Part shown: piece by piece, positions 1 through 7,802 of the stretch
Numbering within the stretch: position 1 is the stretch's first letter
Layout of the letters: each line of letters begins with the position of its first letter
Program-made: the position numbers and the translations under genes
Origin: an uncultured Moraxella sp.
Lineage (GTDB): Bacteria; Pseudomonadota; Gammaproteobacteria; Pseudomonadales; Moraxellaceae
DNA length: 64,000 bases
Direction: 5' to 3'
NCBI GenBank assembly: GCA_943908425.1
Contig: CALTTC010000005.1
Location: forward strand, 32,056-96,055
Notes under the pieces: generated by a model
Seen by the model: the letters and a program-made list of their open reading frames with translations, nothing else
What the model was told of the DNA's origin: nothing
Databases searched by the model: none

Positions 1-556
1 AATCAATATCGGCGCGCAATGTATGTAGAGGTACGCGACCTTCACGATACCATTCGGTACGTGCAATCTCAGCACCCCCAAGACGCCCTGATAACTCAAC
101 CTTGATACCACCAGCACCGGCACGCATACTGTTCTGAACAGCACGCTTCATTGCACGGCGGAACATTACACGGCGCTCAAGCTGACTTGCAATTCCTTCG
201 GCAACCAAGCGAGCATCTAGGTCTGGTTGCCTAATTTCTTGAATATTAACCTGCGCTGGAACGCCCATAAGCTTGGTCAATTCTTTTTGCAAAGCCTCAA
301 CGCCTTCGCCTTTTTTACCAATAATGATGCCAGGACGCGCTGTGTGAATAGTCACTTTAGCTGCCCCTGTTGGACGCTCAATGTTAATTGAACTAACCAT
401 TGCACCTTCTAGCTTGGCGTTATTACGCAGATAATCGCGCACGTGGAAGTCATTTAGCAAGTAATCGGCGTATTGCTTAGGGCTAGCATACCAATTAGAG
501 TTATGCTTTTTGATAACGCCTAAACGAATTCCTATTGGATGAACTTTTTGACCCAT
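1..556 (-). CDS. rpsC: 30S ribosomal protein S3 (3' end cut by window edge)
   Basis: Protein of the small-subunit head that helps form the mRNA entry channel. The visible N-terminal 185 residues start MGQKVHPIGIRLG, typical of S3, and include the KH-type loop IIIGKKGEGVEAL. The start at 556 is preceded by GGGGA about 6 nt upstream, a site that overlaps the stop codon of rplV, so the two genes are tightly coupled. The C-terminal part lies outside the window. It sits in the usual S10-cluster order after rplV. Confidence 0.97.
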   Translation of the reverse strand, partial: MGQKVHPIGIRLGVIKKHNSNWYASPKQYADYLLNDFHVRDYLRNNAKLEGAMVSSINIERPTGAAKVTIHTARPGIIIGKKGEGVEALQKELTKLMGVPAQVNIQEIRQPDLDARLVAEGIASQLERRVMFRRAMKRAVQNSMRAGAGGIKVELSGRLGGAEIARTEWYREGRVPLHTLRADID

Positions 557-558
557 AA

Positions 559-888
559 CTATTCCCCTACCTTAACTGTGATATGACAAGTACGCTTGCT
601 GATACGGTCAGCGCGTCCTTTGGCACGGGGCAAGATACGTTTTAGGGTAATGCCTTCATCAACGTAAATTGTCGATACACGCAAGGTGTCAATATCTAAG
701 CCGTTGTTGTGCTCAGCATTAGCAATTGCTGATTCCAAGCACTTTTTAACAAGCTTAGCGCCTTTTTTATTACTAAACGTTAGAATATCTAAGGCATTTT
801 CAATTGGCTTGCCACGAACTTCGTCAGCAACCAAGCGAACTTTTTGTGCCGAAATAGCGGCACCACGTAATTTAGCAGTTACTTCCAT
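559..888 (-). CDS. rplV: 50S ribosomal protein L22
   Basis: Large-subunit protein lining the peptide exit tunnel; its beta-hairpin loop contacts macrolides. The 109-residue product starts MEVTAKLRGAAISAQKVRLV and ends with the conserved RADRISKRTCHITV strand, at the usual family length. Its Shine-Dalgarno AAGGTG lies about 5 nt before the ATG and just after the rpsS stop. It is the seventh gene of the S10 cluster. Confidence 0.98.
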   Translation of the reverse strand: MEVTAKLRGAAISAQKVRLVADEVRGKPIENALDILTFSNKKGAKLVKKCLESAIANAEHNNGLDIDTLRVSTIYVDEGITLKRILPRAKGRADRISKRTCHITVKVGE

Positions 889-897
889 GGCAGCACC

Positions 898-1173
898 TTA
901 TCTCTTAGATTTCTTATCAACGCCGTGACCACGATAGGTACGGGTTGGAGCGAATTCACCTAATTTATGACCTACCATCTGCTCGCTGATAATCACAGGC
1001 ACGTGCGTGCGACCATTATGAACAGAGATGGTAAGACCTACCATCTGTGGCAGAATCATTGAGCGACGCGACCAAGTTTTAATAGGCTTGCGACTGTTTG
1101 ATTCAATAGCAGTTTCTACTTTATCAAACAAATGTGCGTCAATAAATGGACCTTTTTTCAATGAACGAGGCAT
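898..1173 (-). CDS. rpsS: 30S ribosomal protein S19
   Basis: Small-subunit head protein that forms a complex with S13 and contacts the A- and P-site region. The 91 residues begin MPRSLKKGPFIDAHL and contain the family signature for the C-terminal half, GHKLGEFAPTRTYRGHG. AAGGA lies 7 nt upstream of the ATG. It is 11 nt downstream of rplB and 9 nt upstream of rplV, on one transcript. Confidence 0.98.
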   Translation of the reverse strand: MPRSLKKGPFIDAHLFDKVETAIESNSRKPIKTWSRRSMILPQMVGLTISVHNGRTHVPVIISEQMVGHKLGEFAPTRTYRGHGVDKKSKR

Positions 1174-1184
1174 TAAATTATTCC

Positions 1185-2012
1185 TTATTTCTTAGCGCGA
1201 CGGCGACGGATAATCATGCTGTCAGTACGTTTGTTAGAACGTGTTTTAAGACCTTTAGCCTTCTGACCCCATGGACTAGTTGGGTGTTTACCGAAGTTAC
1301 GCCCTTCACCACCACCGTGCGGGTGATCAACTGGGTTCATTGCTGTACCACGAACTGTTGGACGGATACCGCGCCAGCGACTAGCACCTGCTTTCCCTAA
1401 GGATTTTAGGTTGTTTTCGGTGTTAGATACTTCACCAATAACTGCACGGCAATGACCGTGGATACGGCGAGTTTCACCAGAGCGCAAGCGCACGATAACA
1501 TAGACGCCATCTTTACCAAGCAATTGTACAGCAGCGCCCGCTGAACGAGCTAACTGCGCCCCTTTGCCGATTTTTAGTTCAATGTTATGAATCACTGTAC
1601 CGACTGGGATGTTTTTTAATGGCAAGCAGTTACCTGGGCGAATCGGTGAAGTTTCACCAGACTGCACTTGGTCACCAACTGCAAGCTTTTTAGGGGCGAT
1701 GATATAACGACGCTCACCATCAGCATACTTCAATAAAGCGATATGCGCAGTGCGGTTAGGATCATATTCAATGCGTTCAACAGTGGCTGGAATGCCATCT
1801 TTAGTGCGCTTAAAATCTACTAAGCGATAATGCTGCTTGTGTCCACCACCGATATGACGAGTGGTAATACGACCGTTGTTATTACGACCACCAGTTTTAG
1901 ACTTTGACTCAACAAGTGGTGCATAGGGACGACCTTTAAAAAGGTGTGGATGCACGACTTTTTCAACAAAGCGGCGACCTGGTGATGTAGGTTTGGCTTT
2001 TACGATAGGCAT
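1185..2012 (-). CDS. rplB: 50S ribosomal protein L2
   Basis: Core 23S rRNA-binding protein needed for subunit association and peptidyl transferase function. The 275 residues start MPIVKAKPTSPGRRF and carry the L2 signature RGTAMNPVDHPHGGGEGR near residue 220, including the conserved histidine region. Length matches the family. AAGGA is 6 nt before the ATG. It lies between rplW and rpsS in the S10 operon. Confidence 0.98.
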   Translation of the reverse strand: MPIVKAKPTSPGRRFVEKVVHPHLFKGRPYAPLVESKSKTGGRNNNGRITTRHIGGGHKQHYRLVDFKRTKDGIPATVERIEYDPNRTAHIALLKYADGERRYIIAPKKLAVGDQVQSGETSPIRPGNCLPLKNIPVGTVIHNIELKIGKGAQLARSAGAAVQLLGKDGVYVIVRLRSGETRRIHGHCRAVIGEVSNTENNLKSLGKAGASRWRGIRPTVRGTAMNPVDHPHGGGEGRNFGKHPTSPWGQKAKGLKTRSNKRTDSMIIRRRRAKK

Positions 2013-2021
2013 ACTAATTCC

Positions 2022-2354
2022 TTATTCGTTAGTCGCTGTTTCACCAGTAAGCTCTTGCTCACCAGCACCGATTTGTACGTCAGCCCCTGCTTTTAGGGTT
2101 ACATACGCTTTTTTAAAGTCGTTGCGACGACCTGTCACACGACCAAAACGCTTGGTTTTACCTTTAACGTTAAGGGTATTTACTTTAACCACTTCAACCC
2201 CATTGAACATGAGTTCAACCGCTTGCTTGATGTCTCTTTTGGTAGCGTCGGTTGCAACTTTAAATACTTGCACACCTAGGCTATCACCAAGTCGCTGTGA
2301 TTTTTCAGAGTAAACTGGCGATTTTAGCACTTTATACAATCTTGCATTACTCAT
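2022..2354 (-). CDS. rplW: 50S ribosomal protein L23
   Basis: Protein at the tunnel exit, docking site for trigger factor and SRP. The 110 residues show LYKVLKSPVYSEKSQRL at the N-terminus and the L23 core VEVVKVNTLNVKGKTKR. Its ATG overlaps the stop of rplD (ATGA), implying translational coupling. The C-terminal tail (GAGEQELTGETATNE) is acidic and a little longer than in E. coli L23 (about 100 residues). Confidence 0.97.
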   Translation of the reverse strand: MSNARLYKVLKSPVYSEKSQRLGDSLGVQVFKVATDATKRDIKQAVELMFNGVEVVKVNTLNVKGKTKRFGRVTGRRNDFKKAYVTLKAGADVQIGAGEQELTGETATNE

Positions 2355-2953
2355 GCCAATGTCTCCTCAAATTGTTTTGCAGCGTCAACGGTCATAATGA
2401 CTTTGTCAAAAGACACTAAACTTACAGGATCAACTTCACGCACACCAAGTACATTGACGTGGGGGATGTTGCGGGCTGCCAAATATAGGTTTTCGTCTAC
2501 TTCGTGGCTAACAATTAAAGCACGGGGTGCATTTAATTCAGCTAATTTGGCAATTAATTCTTTAGTTTTTGGTGCAGAAACGGTCAGGTTATCAACCAAC
2601 ACCAAACGCTCTTGGCGTACTAACTCCGCCAAAATACATTGCATTGCACCACGGTACATTTTACGATTAACTTTTTGTGACCAATCTTGTGGACGAGCGG
2701 CAAATGTTTTGCCACCGCCGACCCAAATTGGGCTACGGATAGAACCGGCACGTGCACGTCCCGTACCTTTTTGGCGCCACGGCTTTTTACCGCCACCTGA
2801 TACGTCAGCACGGCTTTTGTGTGCGCGGCTACCTTGTCTTGCGCCCGCTAAATAAGCGGTAACAACTTGGTGTACTAACGCTTCGTTGAACTCACGACCA
2901 AATGCCGTTTCGGATAGCTCAACCGCTGCACCTGTAACAGTTTTTAAATTCAC
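2351..2953 (-). CDS. rplD: 50S ribosomal protein L4
   Basis: Large-subunit protein reaching into the exit tunnel. In E. coli it also represses the S10 operon. The 200 residues include the tunnel loop KSRADVSGGGKKPWRQKGTG near 45-65 followed by RARAGSIRSPIWVGGG. The start codon is GTG (2953-2951), supported by AAGGGGA 6 nt upstream. It overlaps rplW by 4 nt. Whether L4 autoregulates this operon cannot be read from the sequence. Confidence 0.97.
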   Translation of the reverse strand: MNLKTVTGAAVELSETAFGREFNEALVHQVVTAYLAGARQGSRAHKSRADVSGGGKKPWRQKGTGRARAGSIRSPIWVGGGKTFAARPQDWSQKVNRKMYRGAMQCILAELVRQERLVLVDNLTVSAPKTKELIAKLAELNAPRALIVSHEVDENLYLAARNIPHVNVLGVREVDPVSLVSFDKVIMTVDAAKQFEETLA

Positions 2954-2969
2954 GTTTATCCCCTTGAAA

Positions 2970-3608
2970 TTAGGCTTTGACCGAAGGACGGACGATTACG
3001 TTGCCACCGTTAGCACCAGGAATAGCGCCTTTGATGACTAATACGCCTTTATCGGCATCTACAGAGACAACTTCAAGTCCTTGAACAGTAACGCGCTTAT
3101 TGCCCATCTGTCCTGGCATTTTTTTGCCTTTAAATACTTTACCTGGAGTCTGGTTTTGACCTGTAGAACCTAGTACGCGGTGAGATACTGAGTTACCATG
3201 GGTAGCATCTTGTGTACGAAAGTTGTGACGCTTTACACCACCTTGAAAGCCTTTACCCTTGCTTTGACCTGTAACGTCTACCAATTGTCCAGCTTCAAAC
3301 AAATCTACCAAAATGTCGCCACCTAATTCACGACCTTCTAAGTCGCTGTCTTCAGCGCGAAATTCCCAAACACCACGACCTGCTGCAACGCCCGCTTTGG
3401 CAAAATGACCTTTTTGGGCAGCTGTTACACGGCTGTCACGGCGAGTACCTGTTGTCACTTGAATGGCAGTATAACCGTCTGTATCTACTGTTTTAATTTG
3501 CGAGATGCGGTTGGCATCAACCTGAACCACTGTCACAGGAATAGAAACACCTGCCTCAGTAAAGACTCGGGTCATGCCGCATTTTTTACCGACTAAACCT
3601 AACGCCAT
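2970..3608 (-). CDS. rplC: 50S ribosomal protein L3
   Basis: One of the first proteins in 50S assembly, near the peptidyl transferase centre. The 212-residue product begins MALGLVGKKCGMTRVF and contains the L3 signature KGKGFQGGVKRHNF and the loop glutamine in GSTGQNQTPGKVFKGKKMPG, the site methylated by PrmB in E. coli. An in-frame ATG six codons upstream exists, but the start at 3608 has AAGAGG 5 nt away and matches the family N-terminus. Confidence 0.97.
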   Translation of the reverse strand: MALGLVGKKCGMTRVFTEAGVSIPVTVVQVDANRISQIKTVDTDGYTAIQVTTGTRRDSRVTAAQKGHFAKAGVAAGRGVWEFRAEDSDLEGRELGGDILVDLFEAGQLVDVTGQSKGKGFQGGVKRHNFRTQDATHGNSVSHRVLGSTGQNQTPGKVFKGKKMPGQMGNKRVTVQGLEVVSVDADKGVLVIKGAIPGANGGNVIVRPSVKA

Positions 3609-3639
3609 TTTAAACCTCTTATTCAAATAATGTGTTCAA

Positions 3640-3951
3640 TTAGCCCAAAGCGATTTGAACATCAACGCCCGCTGCCAAATCTAATTTCATCAAAGCATCC
3701 ACTGTCTTATCCGTGGGCTGTACGATGTCAATCATGCGCTTATGCGTACGGATCTCGTACTGGTCGCGCGCATCTTTATTGACGTGTGGCGATGTTAATA
3801 CGTTAAACCGCTCAATACGTGTTGGTAGTGGTACAGGGCCACAGACTTGCGCTCCGGTACGCTTTGCGGTATCAACAATCTCTTGTGCCGACTGGTCAAT
3901 CAAACGATGGTCAAAAGACTTAAGTCGGATACGGATTCTCTGATTAGCCAT
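3640..3951 (-). CDS. rpsJ: 30S ribosomal protein S10 / NusE
   Basis: Small-subunit head protein that also acts as NusE in transcription antitermination with NusB. The 103 residues start MANQRIRIRLKSFDHRLID and contain the family pattern PLPTRIERFNVLTSPHVNKDARDQ (positions 38-61). A GTG three codons upstream lies almost on the AGGAG, so the ATG at 3951 (10-nt spacing) is preferred. It is the first gene of the S10 operon. Confidence 0.97.
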   Translation of the reverse strand: MANQRIRIRLKSFDHRLIDQSAQEIVDTAKRTGAQVCGPVPLPTRIERFNVLTSPHVNKDARDQYEIRTHKRMIDIVQPTDKTVDALMKLDLAAGVDVQIALG

Positions 3952-4178
3952 TGTAGGCACGCTCCTAAACTAAGCAACTTCTTGTAACAGTCTAGCGACT
4001 GCCTAAAAAGCGCTTTACTAAAAATTAAATATCTTATGCTTGAGATAAATTCATCAAAGTATAAAATTCTCGGACAGCACTAAGGGTAGGCTGAGCAAGA
4101 ACTGCTGGATAAATAGTGCCAAAAACGATGCTTTGGCTGTTATGTCAGCGTAATTTTATCGCAAACAGAAAATTAAGT
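3952..4178 (-). promoter_or_regulatory. S10 operon 5' leader (about 225 nt)
   Basis: The distance from the predicted transcription start (about 4178) to rpsJ is about 225 nt with no gene. In E. coli the S10 leader is of similar size and is the target of L4. A small hairpin, CAGTC-tagc-GACTG, lies at 3988-4001. I could not identify a convincing copy of the enterobacterial L4 target, so regulation by L4 is inference. Confidence 0.35.
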
Positions 4179-4184
4179 GCAGCA

Positions 4185-4212
4185 ATTATACCAAATAATT
4201 TATAAAAAGCAA
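4185..4212 (-). promoter_or_regulatory. S10 operon sigma70 promoter
   Basis: On the minus strand TTGCTT (4212-4207) and TATAAT (4190-4185) are separated by 16 bp, and TGG precedes the -10 (extended -10). This is a near-consensus promoter, as expected for a ribosomal protein operon. It is back to back with the pyrC promoter. Confidence 0.8.
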
Positions 4213-4260
4213 GTGAACTTCGCGATTTTATAAGATAAATCAGCAGTGCACAAAATTTTT

Positions 4261-4269
4261 TGCTACAAT
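4261..4269 (+). promoter_or_regulatory. pyrC extended -10 promoter
   Basis: TGCTACAAT at 4261-4269 is an extended -10 element; no good -35 is visible 16-18 bp upstream. Transcription would start near 4276, only about 23 nt before pyrC. Confidence 0.55.
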
Positions 4270-4278
4270 AGCTCTATT

Positions 4279-4302
4279 ATGCACAACAATTATCGCCAAT
4301 GA
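4279..4302 (+). other. seven-codon upstream ORF overlapping the pyrC start
   Basis: ATG at 4279 opens a 7-codon frame (MHNNYRQ) whose TGA (4300-4302) overlaps the pyrC ATG (4299-4301). It begins within a few nucleotides of the predicted transcription start, so it could be read as a leaderless mini-ORF coupled to pyrC. It may equally be chance; pyrC itself has no Shine-Dalgarno. Confidence 0.25.
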
Positions 4303-5363
4303 CGACCACCTTGACCCTACGATTGCCTGATGACTGGCATATTCATTTGCGTGATGGCGCAGCACTTGCTACAACCGTACCACACGCCGCCCGTGCCTTT
4401 GCACGCGTTATTTGTATGCCAAATACCGTGCCACCCATCACCACCGCCACCCAAGCCCGCGCTTACCGTGAGCGTATTTTGCAAGCCTTGAGCGATAGTA
4501 AAATTGCCGATGCAGAACAATTATTGGCACGCTTTAATCCGCGCATGGTGCTTTATTTGACTGACCAGACAAGCGTGCAGGATATTGTTACGGCAGCGAA
4601 TAGCGGTATTGTGGCGGCAGTCAAGCTTTATCCTTCTGGCGCGACCACCAATTCTAGTGCAGGCGTTAGCGACATTGCCGGACGTTACCCTATTTTTGAG
4701 GCAATGCAGCAGCACGGCTTACCATTACTAACGCACGGCGAGGTAACCGATTCAGATATTGATATTTTTGAGCGCGAAAAAGTGTTTTTGGACACCGTCT
4801 TAACAGATATCATCGAGCGTTTTTCGGCGCTTAAACTGGTGGCTGAACATATCACCACAAAGGAAATGGCAGATTTTGTGTGGGAGAGTCGTGAGGGGGT
4901 ATGTGCTACTATCACTCCGCAACATCTATTATTTAATCGCAATGATTTATTGGTGGGTGGCGTCAAACCACACTATTATTGCCTGCCGATTTTGAAACAC
5001 CGGACACACCAAGAACGCCTGATAGAGGTTGCGACAAGTGGTAATCCTAAATTTTTTATGGGCACAGACTCCGCCCCACACGCCACTCATACCAAAGAAG
5101 CTGCCTGTGGCTGTGCTGGTTGTTATACCGCACCGCATGCCCTGCCATTATATGCCACCGCCTTTGATAAGGCGGGTGCACTTGATAAATTAGAGCAATT
5201 TACCAGCGTGTTTGGGGCAAATTTCTATGGGATGCCAATTAACGAAGAGACCGTAACCTTGGTCAAAGATGAGGAAATAGCGCCCGAGTATTACCCTTAT
5301 TTAGAAGAGGCTACCCTAACGCCACTATTGGCAGGACAATCTATGGCGTGGCGTTACCAATGA
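4299..5363 (+). CDS. pyrC: dihydroorotase (class II, homodimeric)
   Basis: Third step of pyrimidine synthesis: reversible cyclisation of N-carbamoyl-aspartate to dihydroorotate in the cytosol. The 354 residues carry the binuclear zinc site: His14 and His16 in DWHIHLRDG, the carboxylated Lys109 in AAVKLYPSGATTNSSAGV, His146, His184 and the catalytic Asp257 in MGTDSAPH. Length and motifs match E. coli PyrC (about 348). No Shine-Dalgarno is seen. The stop overlaps the start of rnt, so the two are probably co-translated. Confidence 0.96.
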   Translation: MTTTLTLRLPDDWHIHLRDGAALATTVPHAARAFARVICMPNTVPPITTATQARAYRERILQALSDSKIADAEQLLARFNPRMVLYLTDQTSVQDIVTAANSGIVAAVKLYPSGATTNSSAGVSDIAGRYPIFEAMQQHGLPLLTHGEVTDSDIDIFEREKVFLDTVLTDIIERFSALKLVAEHITTKEMADFVWESREGVCATITPQHLLFNRNDLLVGGVKPHYYCLPILKHRTHQERLIEVATSGNPKFFMGTDSAPHATHTKEAACGCAGCYTAPHALPLYATAFDKAGALDKLEQFTSVFGANFYGMPINEETVTLVKDEEIAPEYYPYLEEATLTPLLAGQSMAWRYQ

Positions 5364-6049
5364 CACAAACCACTACCCCGACTAGCAATCAACAAAAAAG
5401 TGCCCTAGCGCAACGCTTTCGTGGCTTTATGCCAGTGGTTGTTGATGTAGAAACTGCTGGCTTTAACGCCAATACCGATGCCTTATTAGAAATTGCGTGT
5501 TTGCCAATCGTGATGGACGACAAGCAACAACTGACCTTCGGTGAGCCATTAAGCGCCCATTTGCACCCATTTATCGGGGCGAACTTAGAGCCTTCTGCCT
5601 TGGAATTTACAGGCATTCGCTTGGACAGCCCCCTACGCCAAGCCATTGCCGAAGAAGAAAAAGTAGCGTTACGGCGTATTTTTCGTGAATTAAAAGCCAT
5701 CAAAAATGCTTATGGCTGTCGCCAGTGCATTTTAGTCGGACATAACGCTCATTTTGATTTGGCATTTTTAAATGCCGCCATCGCACGCACAAATAGCAAA
5801 AATCATTCGCCTTTTCACGCCTTTAGCGTGCTAGATACCGCGAGTTTATCTGCATTAGCATTCGGACATACAGTACTTGCCCGCACCTGCAAAATGGCAG
5901 GTATCACCTTTGACAATAGCGAAGCACACAGTGCCGTTTATGATACCCAAAAGACCGCAGAATTATTCTGCCATATTGTCAATAAGACACCGATGTTGCC
6001 TATTTGTGATAGTACGACAGAATCGGTGGCGGGCGGGTTAGTGCCTTAG
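5360..6049 (+). CDS. rnt: ribonuclease T (DEDDh exoribonuclease)
   Basis: 3'-5' exonuclease that trims tRNA CCA ends and matures 5S/23S rRNA. The 229 residues have ExoI VVVDVETAGFNANTDALLEI (Asp29, Glu31), ExoII LVGHNAHFDLAFLN and ExoIII with the DEDDh histidine in NSEAHSAVYDTQKTAELF. The ATG at 5360 overlaps the pyrC TGA (ATGA). A GTG four codons upstream is possible but unneeded. RNase T rather than DnaQ epsilon is chosen from the FRGFMPVVVDVETAGF N-terminus and the length. Confidence 0.93.
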   Translation: MTQTTTPTSNQQKSALAQRFRGFMPVVVDVETAGFNANTDALLEIACLPIVMDDKQQLTFGEPLSAHLHPFIGANLEPSALEFTGIRLDSPLRQAIAEEEKVALRRIFRELKAIKNAYGCRQCILVGHNAHFDLAFLNAAIARTNSKNHSPFHAFSVLDTASLSALAFGHTVLARTCKMAGITFDNSEAHSAVYDTQKTAELFCHIVNKTPMLPICDSTTESVAGGLVP

Positions 6050-6070
6050 ACGAAATTTTTACAAAAATGC

Positions 6071-6098
6071 TTGACATTCAATAAAAAGTTGCTAAAAT
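6071..6098 (+). promoter_or_regulatory. tRNA-Glu promoter
   Basis: TTGACA at 6071-6076 and TAAAAT at 6093-6098 are spaced 16 bp, with TGC before the -10. It is one of the strongest promoters in the window and fits a single-copy tRNA transcript ending at the terminator near 6300. Confidence 0.85.
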
Positions 6099-6109
6099 AG
6101 CGCCCATAA

Positions 6110-6161
6110 CGTGTAAGCACCTAGGCACTGTTTATTTATTTTAAATAAATCAGCTTATACG
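6110..6161 (+). other. stem-loop in the pre-tRNA-Glu leader
   Basis: CGTGTAAGC (6110-6118) can pair with GCTTATACG (6153-6161; eight Watson-Crick pairs and one G-U). Inside it TTTATTTA (6131-6138) pairs with TAAATAAA (6142-6149). The structure begins just downstream of the predicted start and ends 26 nt before the tRNA. It may be a processing signal or a short independent RNA. Confidence 0.45.
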
Positions 6162-6187
6162 TCCTTTTAGCGAAAGCAACTATTTTT

Positions 6188-6263
6188 GCTCCGTTCGTCT
6201 AGAGGCCTAGGACTCCGCCCTTTCACGGCGGCAACAGGGGTTCGAATCCCCTACGGAGTACCA
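6188..6263 (+). tRNA. tRNA-Glu (anticodon TTC)
   Basis: A 76-nt cloverleaf with encoded CCA. The acceptor GCTCCGT pairs with ACGGAGT (first pair G-U). The D arm is GTC/GAC, the anticodon stem CCGCC/GGCGG encloses CTTTCAC (anticodon TTC), and the T arm is AGGGG-TTCGAAT-CCCCT. The sequence closely resembles known bacterial tRNA-Glu. Confidence 0.98.
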
Positions 6264-6277
6264 TTATATGGGGAAAG

Positions 6278-6307
6278 CACTCAAAATTACGGTTTTGGGT
6301 GTTTTTT
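6278..6307 (+). terminator. terminator of the tRNA-Glu transcript
   Basis: CACTCAAAA (6278-6286) pairs with TTTTGGGTG (6293-6301; one G-U), followed by TTTTTT. It lies 15 nt after the tRNA CCA. Confidence 0.85.
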
Positions 6308-6388
6308 ATTGCTTAAATTCACTTCTTGGCTAATCACTTGCCAAGCTGTCTTTGCTATATTAAAATAGCTTTTTTTGCCGATACCATT

Positions 6389-6994
6389 ATGCCCAAAGCC
6401 CGCCTAAAAAAATGGCTACCTAAGCCTGATGAGCTCAAAAACAACAAGGCAATTGCGCTGTTTGCGCCTTCCTTGGCGGATGCGCGTCTATGGCAATTAA
6501 ATCGCAAGTCTTTGGTGCGTGCTACCTACATTGGGGTAATGTGTGCTTTTTTGCCCCTGCCTGGACAAATGCCACTTGCCATCGCGCTGGCGTTATTGTT
6601 TCGCGCCAACGTGCCAATGTCCGTTGCCTTGACGTGGCTGACCAATCCTGCAACCTCTTTACCGATTTATTGGGCGACTTATTGGGTTGGGGCAAAATTA
6701 CTCGGCGAGCCACCCATCAGCATCCAAACCATCGGTCGGGTCATCGCTGATACCACCAGATGGATTTTTAGCGATGGTGTTAATCCTTTTTTGGTGCATA
6801 AGTTTTTTTCTTTTAAAGCCTTTGGTGTCGGCTTAGTAATTTCAGCAATTATTTGTAGTATTATTTTGGGACTGGCTTTGGATTTTTTTTGGCAGTGGCG
6901 AGTGAACAAAAACTGGAAAAAGCGTCAAGGCTATAACCCCAACGCGCCAAGACTTACGCGCACCAAAAAATCCCGTTCTTCCCATTCAAGGTGA
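6389..6994 (+). CDS. DUF2062 domain membrane protein
   Basis: A 201-residue inner-membrane protein of unknown function. It matches the DUF2062 pattern: a basic N-terminus (MPKARLKKWLPK), a hydrophobic hairpin with LPLPGQMPLAIALALLFRAN and NPATSLPIYWATYWVGAKLL, and a last transmembrane segment near 150-175 followed by a strongly basic tail. The ATG at 6389 is preferred to an upstream ATG at 6326, which would begin near the terminator. It ends 3 nt before yaaA, so the two are probably one operon. Confidence 0.85.
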   Translation: MPKARLKKWLPKPDELKNNKAIALFAPSLADARLWQLNRKSLVRATYIGVMCAFLPLPGQMPLAIALALLFRANVPMSVALTWLTNPATSLPIYWATYWVGAKLLGEPPISIQTIGRVIADTTRWIFSDGVNPFLVHKFFSFKAFGVGLVISAIICSIILGLALDFFWQWRVNKNWKKRQGYNPNAPRLTRTKKSRSSHSR

Positions 6995-6997
6995 TTT

Positions 6998-7771
6998 ATG
7001 TACTTACTGCTCTCCCCTGCCAAAAACCTTAATGAACAAGACCCTGCCCCATTGCCCGCTACTGGCGAACCTGCGCTGTTGTCGGCAAGCCAAAAAATCG
7101 CTAAAGCACTTAAAACATTGGACGCCCCAGACATTCAAGCGTTAATGAAAGTCTCTGCCAAAATCGCCACACTCAATGTTGCAAGAAACCTCGCTTGGCA
7201 AGTGCCATTTGGCGATGCTGGTAAACCTGCTGTGTATTTGTTTGATGGCGATGCTTATAAAGGCTTGGATGCTTATGAGTTGCACGCCGATGAGATGGCT
7301 TATTTGGATAAGCGTTTGGGCATCATGTCGGGACTGTACGGCTTACTTAAAGCACGCGATGCCATCTTGCCCTATCGTCTAGAAATGGGTACTCGCCTGA
7401 CAGTAGGCAAACACAAAAACCTCTACGACTTTTGGGGCAGTAGCATTACCGCTTTGCTAAATACGCGCCTAGAAGAGGCAAAAAGTGACGTACTTGTGAA
7501 CCTTGCCTCTGACGAATACTTTAAAGTGATTGAATCCAATAAAGTAAACGCTACCATTATCACCCCCAAATTTTTGGACTTAAAAAATGGCGAATATAAA
7601 ATCATTAGCTTTTATGCCAAGCGGGCGCGCGGATTGATGACCCGTTTTTGTGCTGTTAATCAAATCACTTGCGTGGATGAACTTAAAACCTTTGATATGG
7701 AAAACTACTATTTTGCCAAGGAGCAAAGCACAGATACCGAATGGGTATTTTTGCGTGATGCCCCATTTTAA
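6998..7771 (+). CDS. yaaA: peroxide stress protein YaaA (DUF328)
   Basis: DUF328 protein; in E. coli YaaA lowers free iron and limits Fenton damage during H2O2 stress. The 257 residues start MYLLLSPAKNLNE (family signature SPAKxL) and contain YLDKRLGIMSGLYGLLKARD, the MGTRL segment and the DNA-binding-like FYAKRARGLMTRF. Length agrees with the family. It begins 3 nt after the DUF2062 gene. Function is taken from family knowledge; no OxyR-type site was identified. Confidence 0.93.
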   Translation: MYLLLSPAKNLNEQDPAPLPATGEPALLSASQKIAKALKTLDAPDIQALMKVSAKIATLNVARNLAWQVPFGDAGKPAVYLFDGDAYKGLDAYELHADEMAYLDKRLGIMSGLYGLLKARDAILPYRLEMGTRLTVGKHKNLYDFWGSSITALLNTRLEEAKSDVLVNLASDEYFKVIESNKVNATIITPKFLDLKNGEYKIISFYAKRARGLMTRFCAVNQITCVDELKTFDMENYYFAKEQSTDTEWVFLRDAPF

Positions 7772-7802
7772 ATTAACACCCGATTGATTAACACGCTAAC
7801 AG

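Noticed and set aside
6188..6263. tRNA-Glu as the attachment site of an integrated element
   Set aside because: No integrase gene and no repeat of the tRNA 3' end were found in the window; flanks are core genes.
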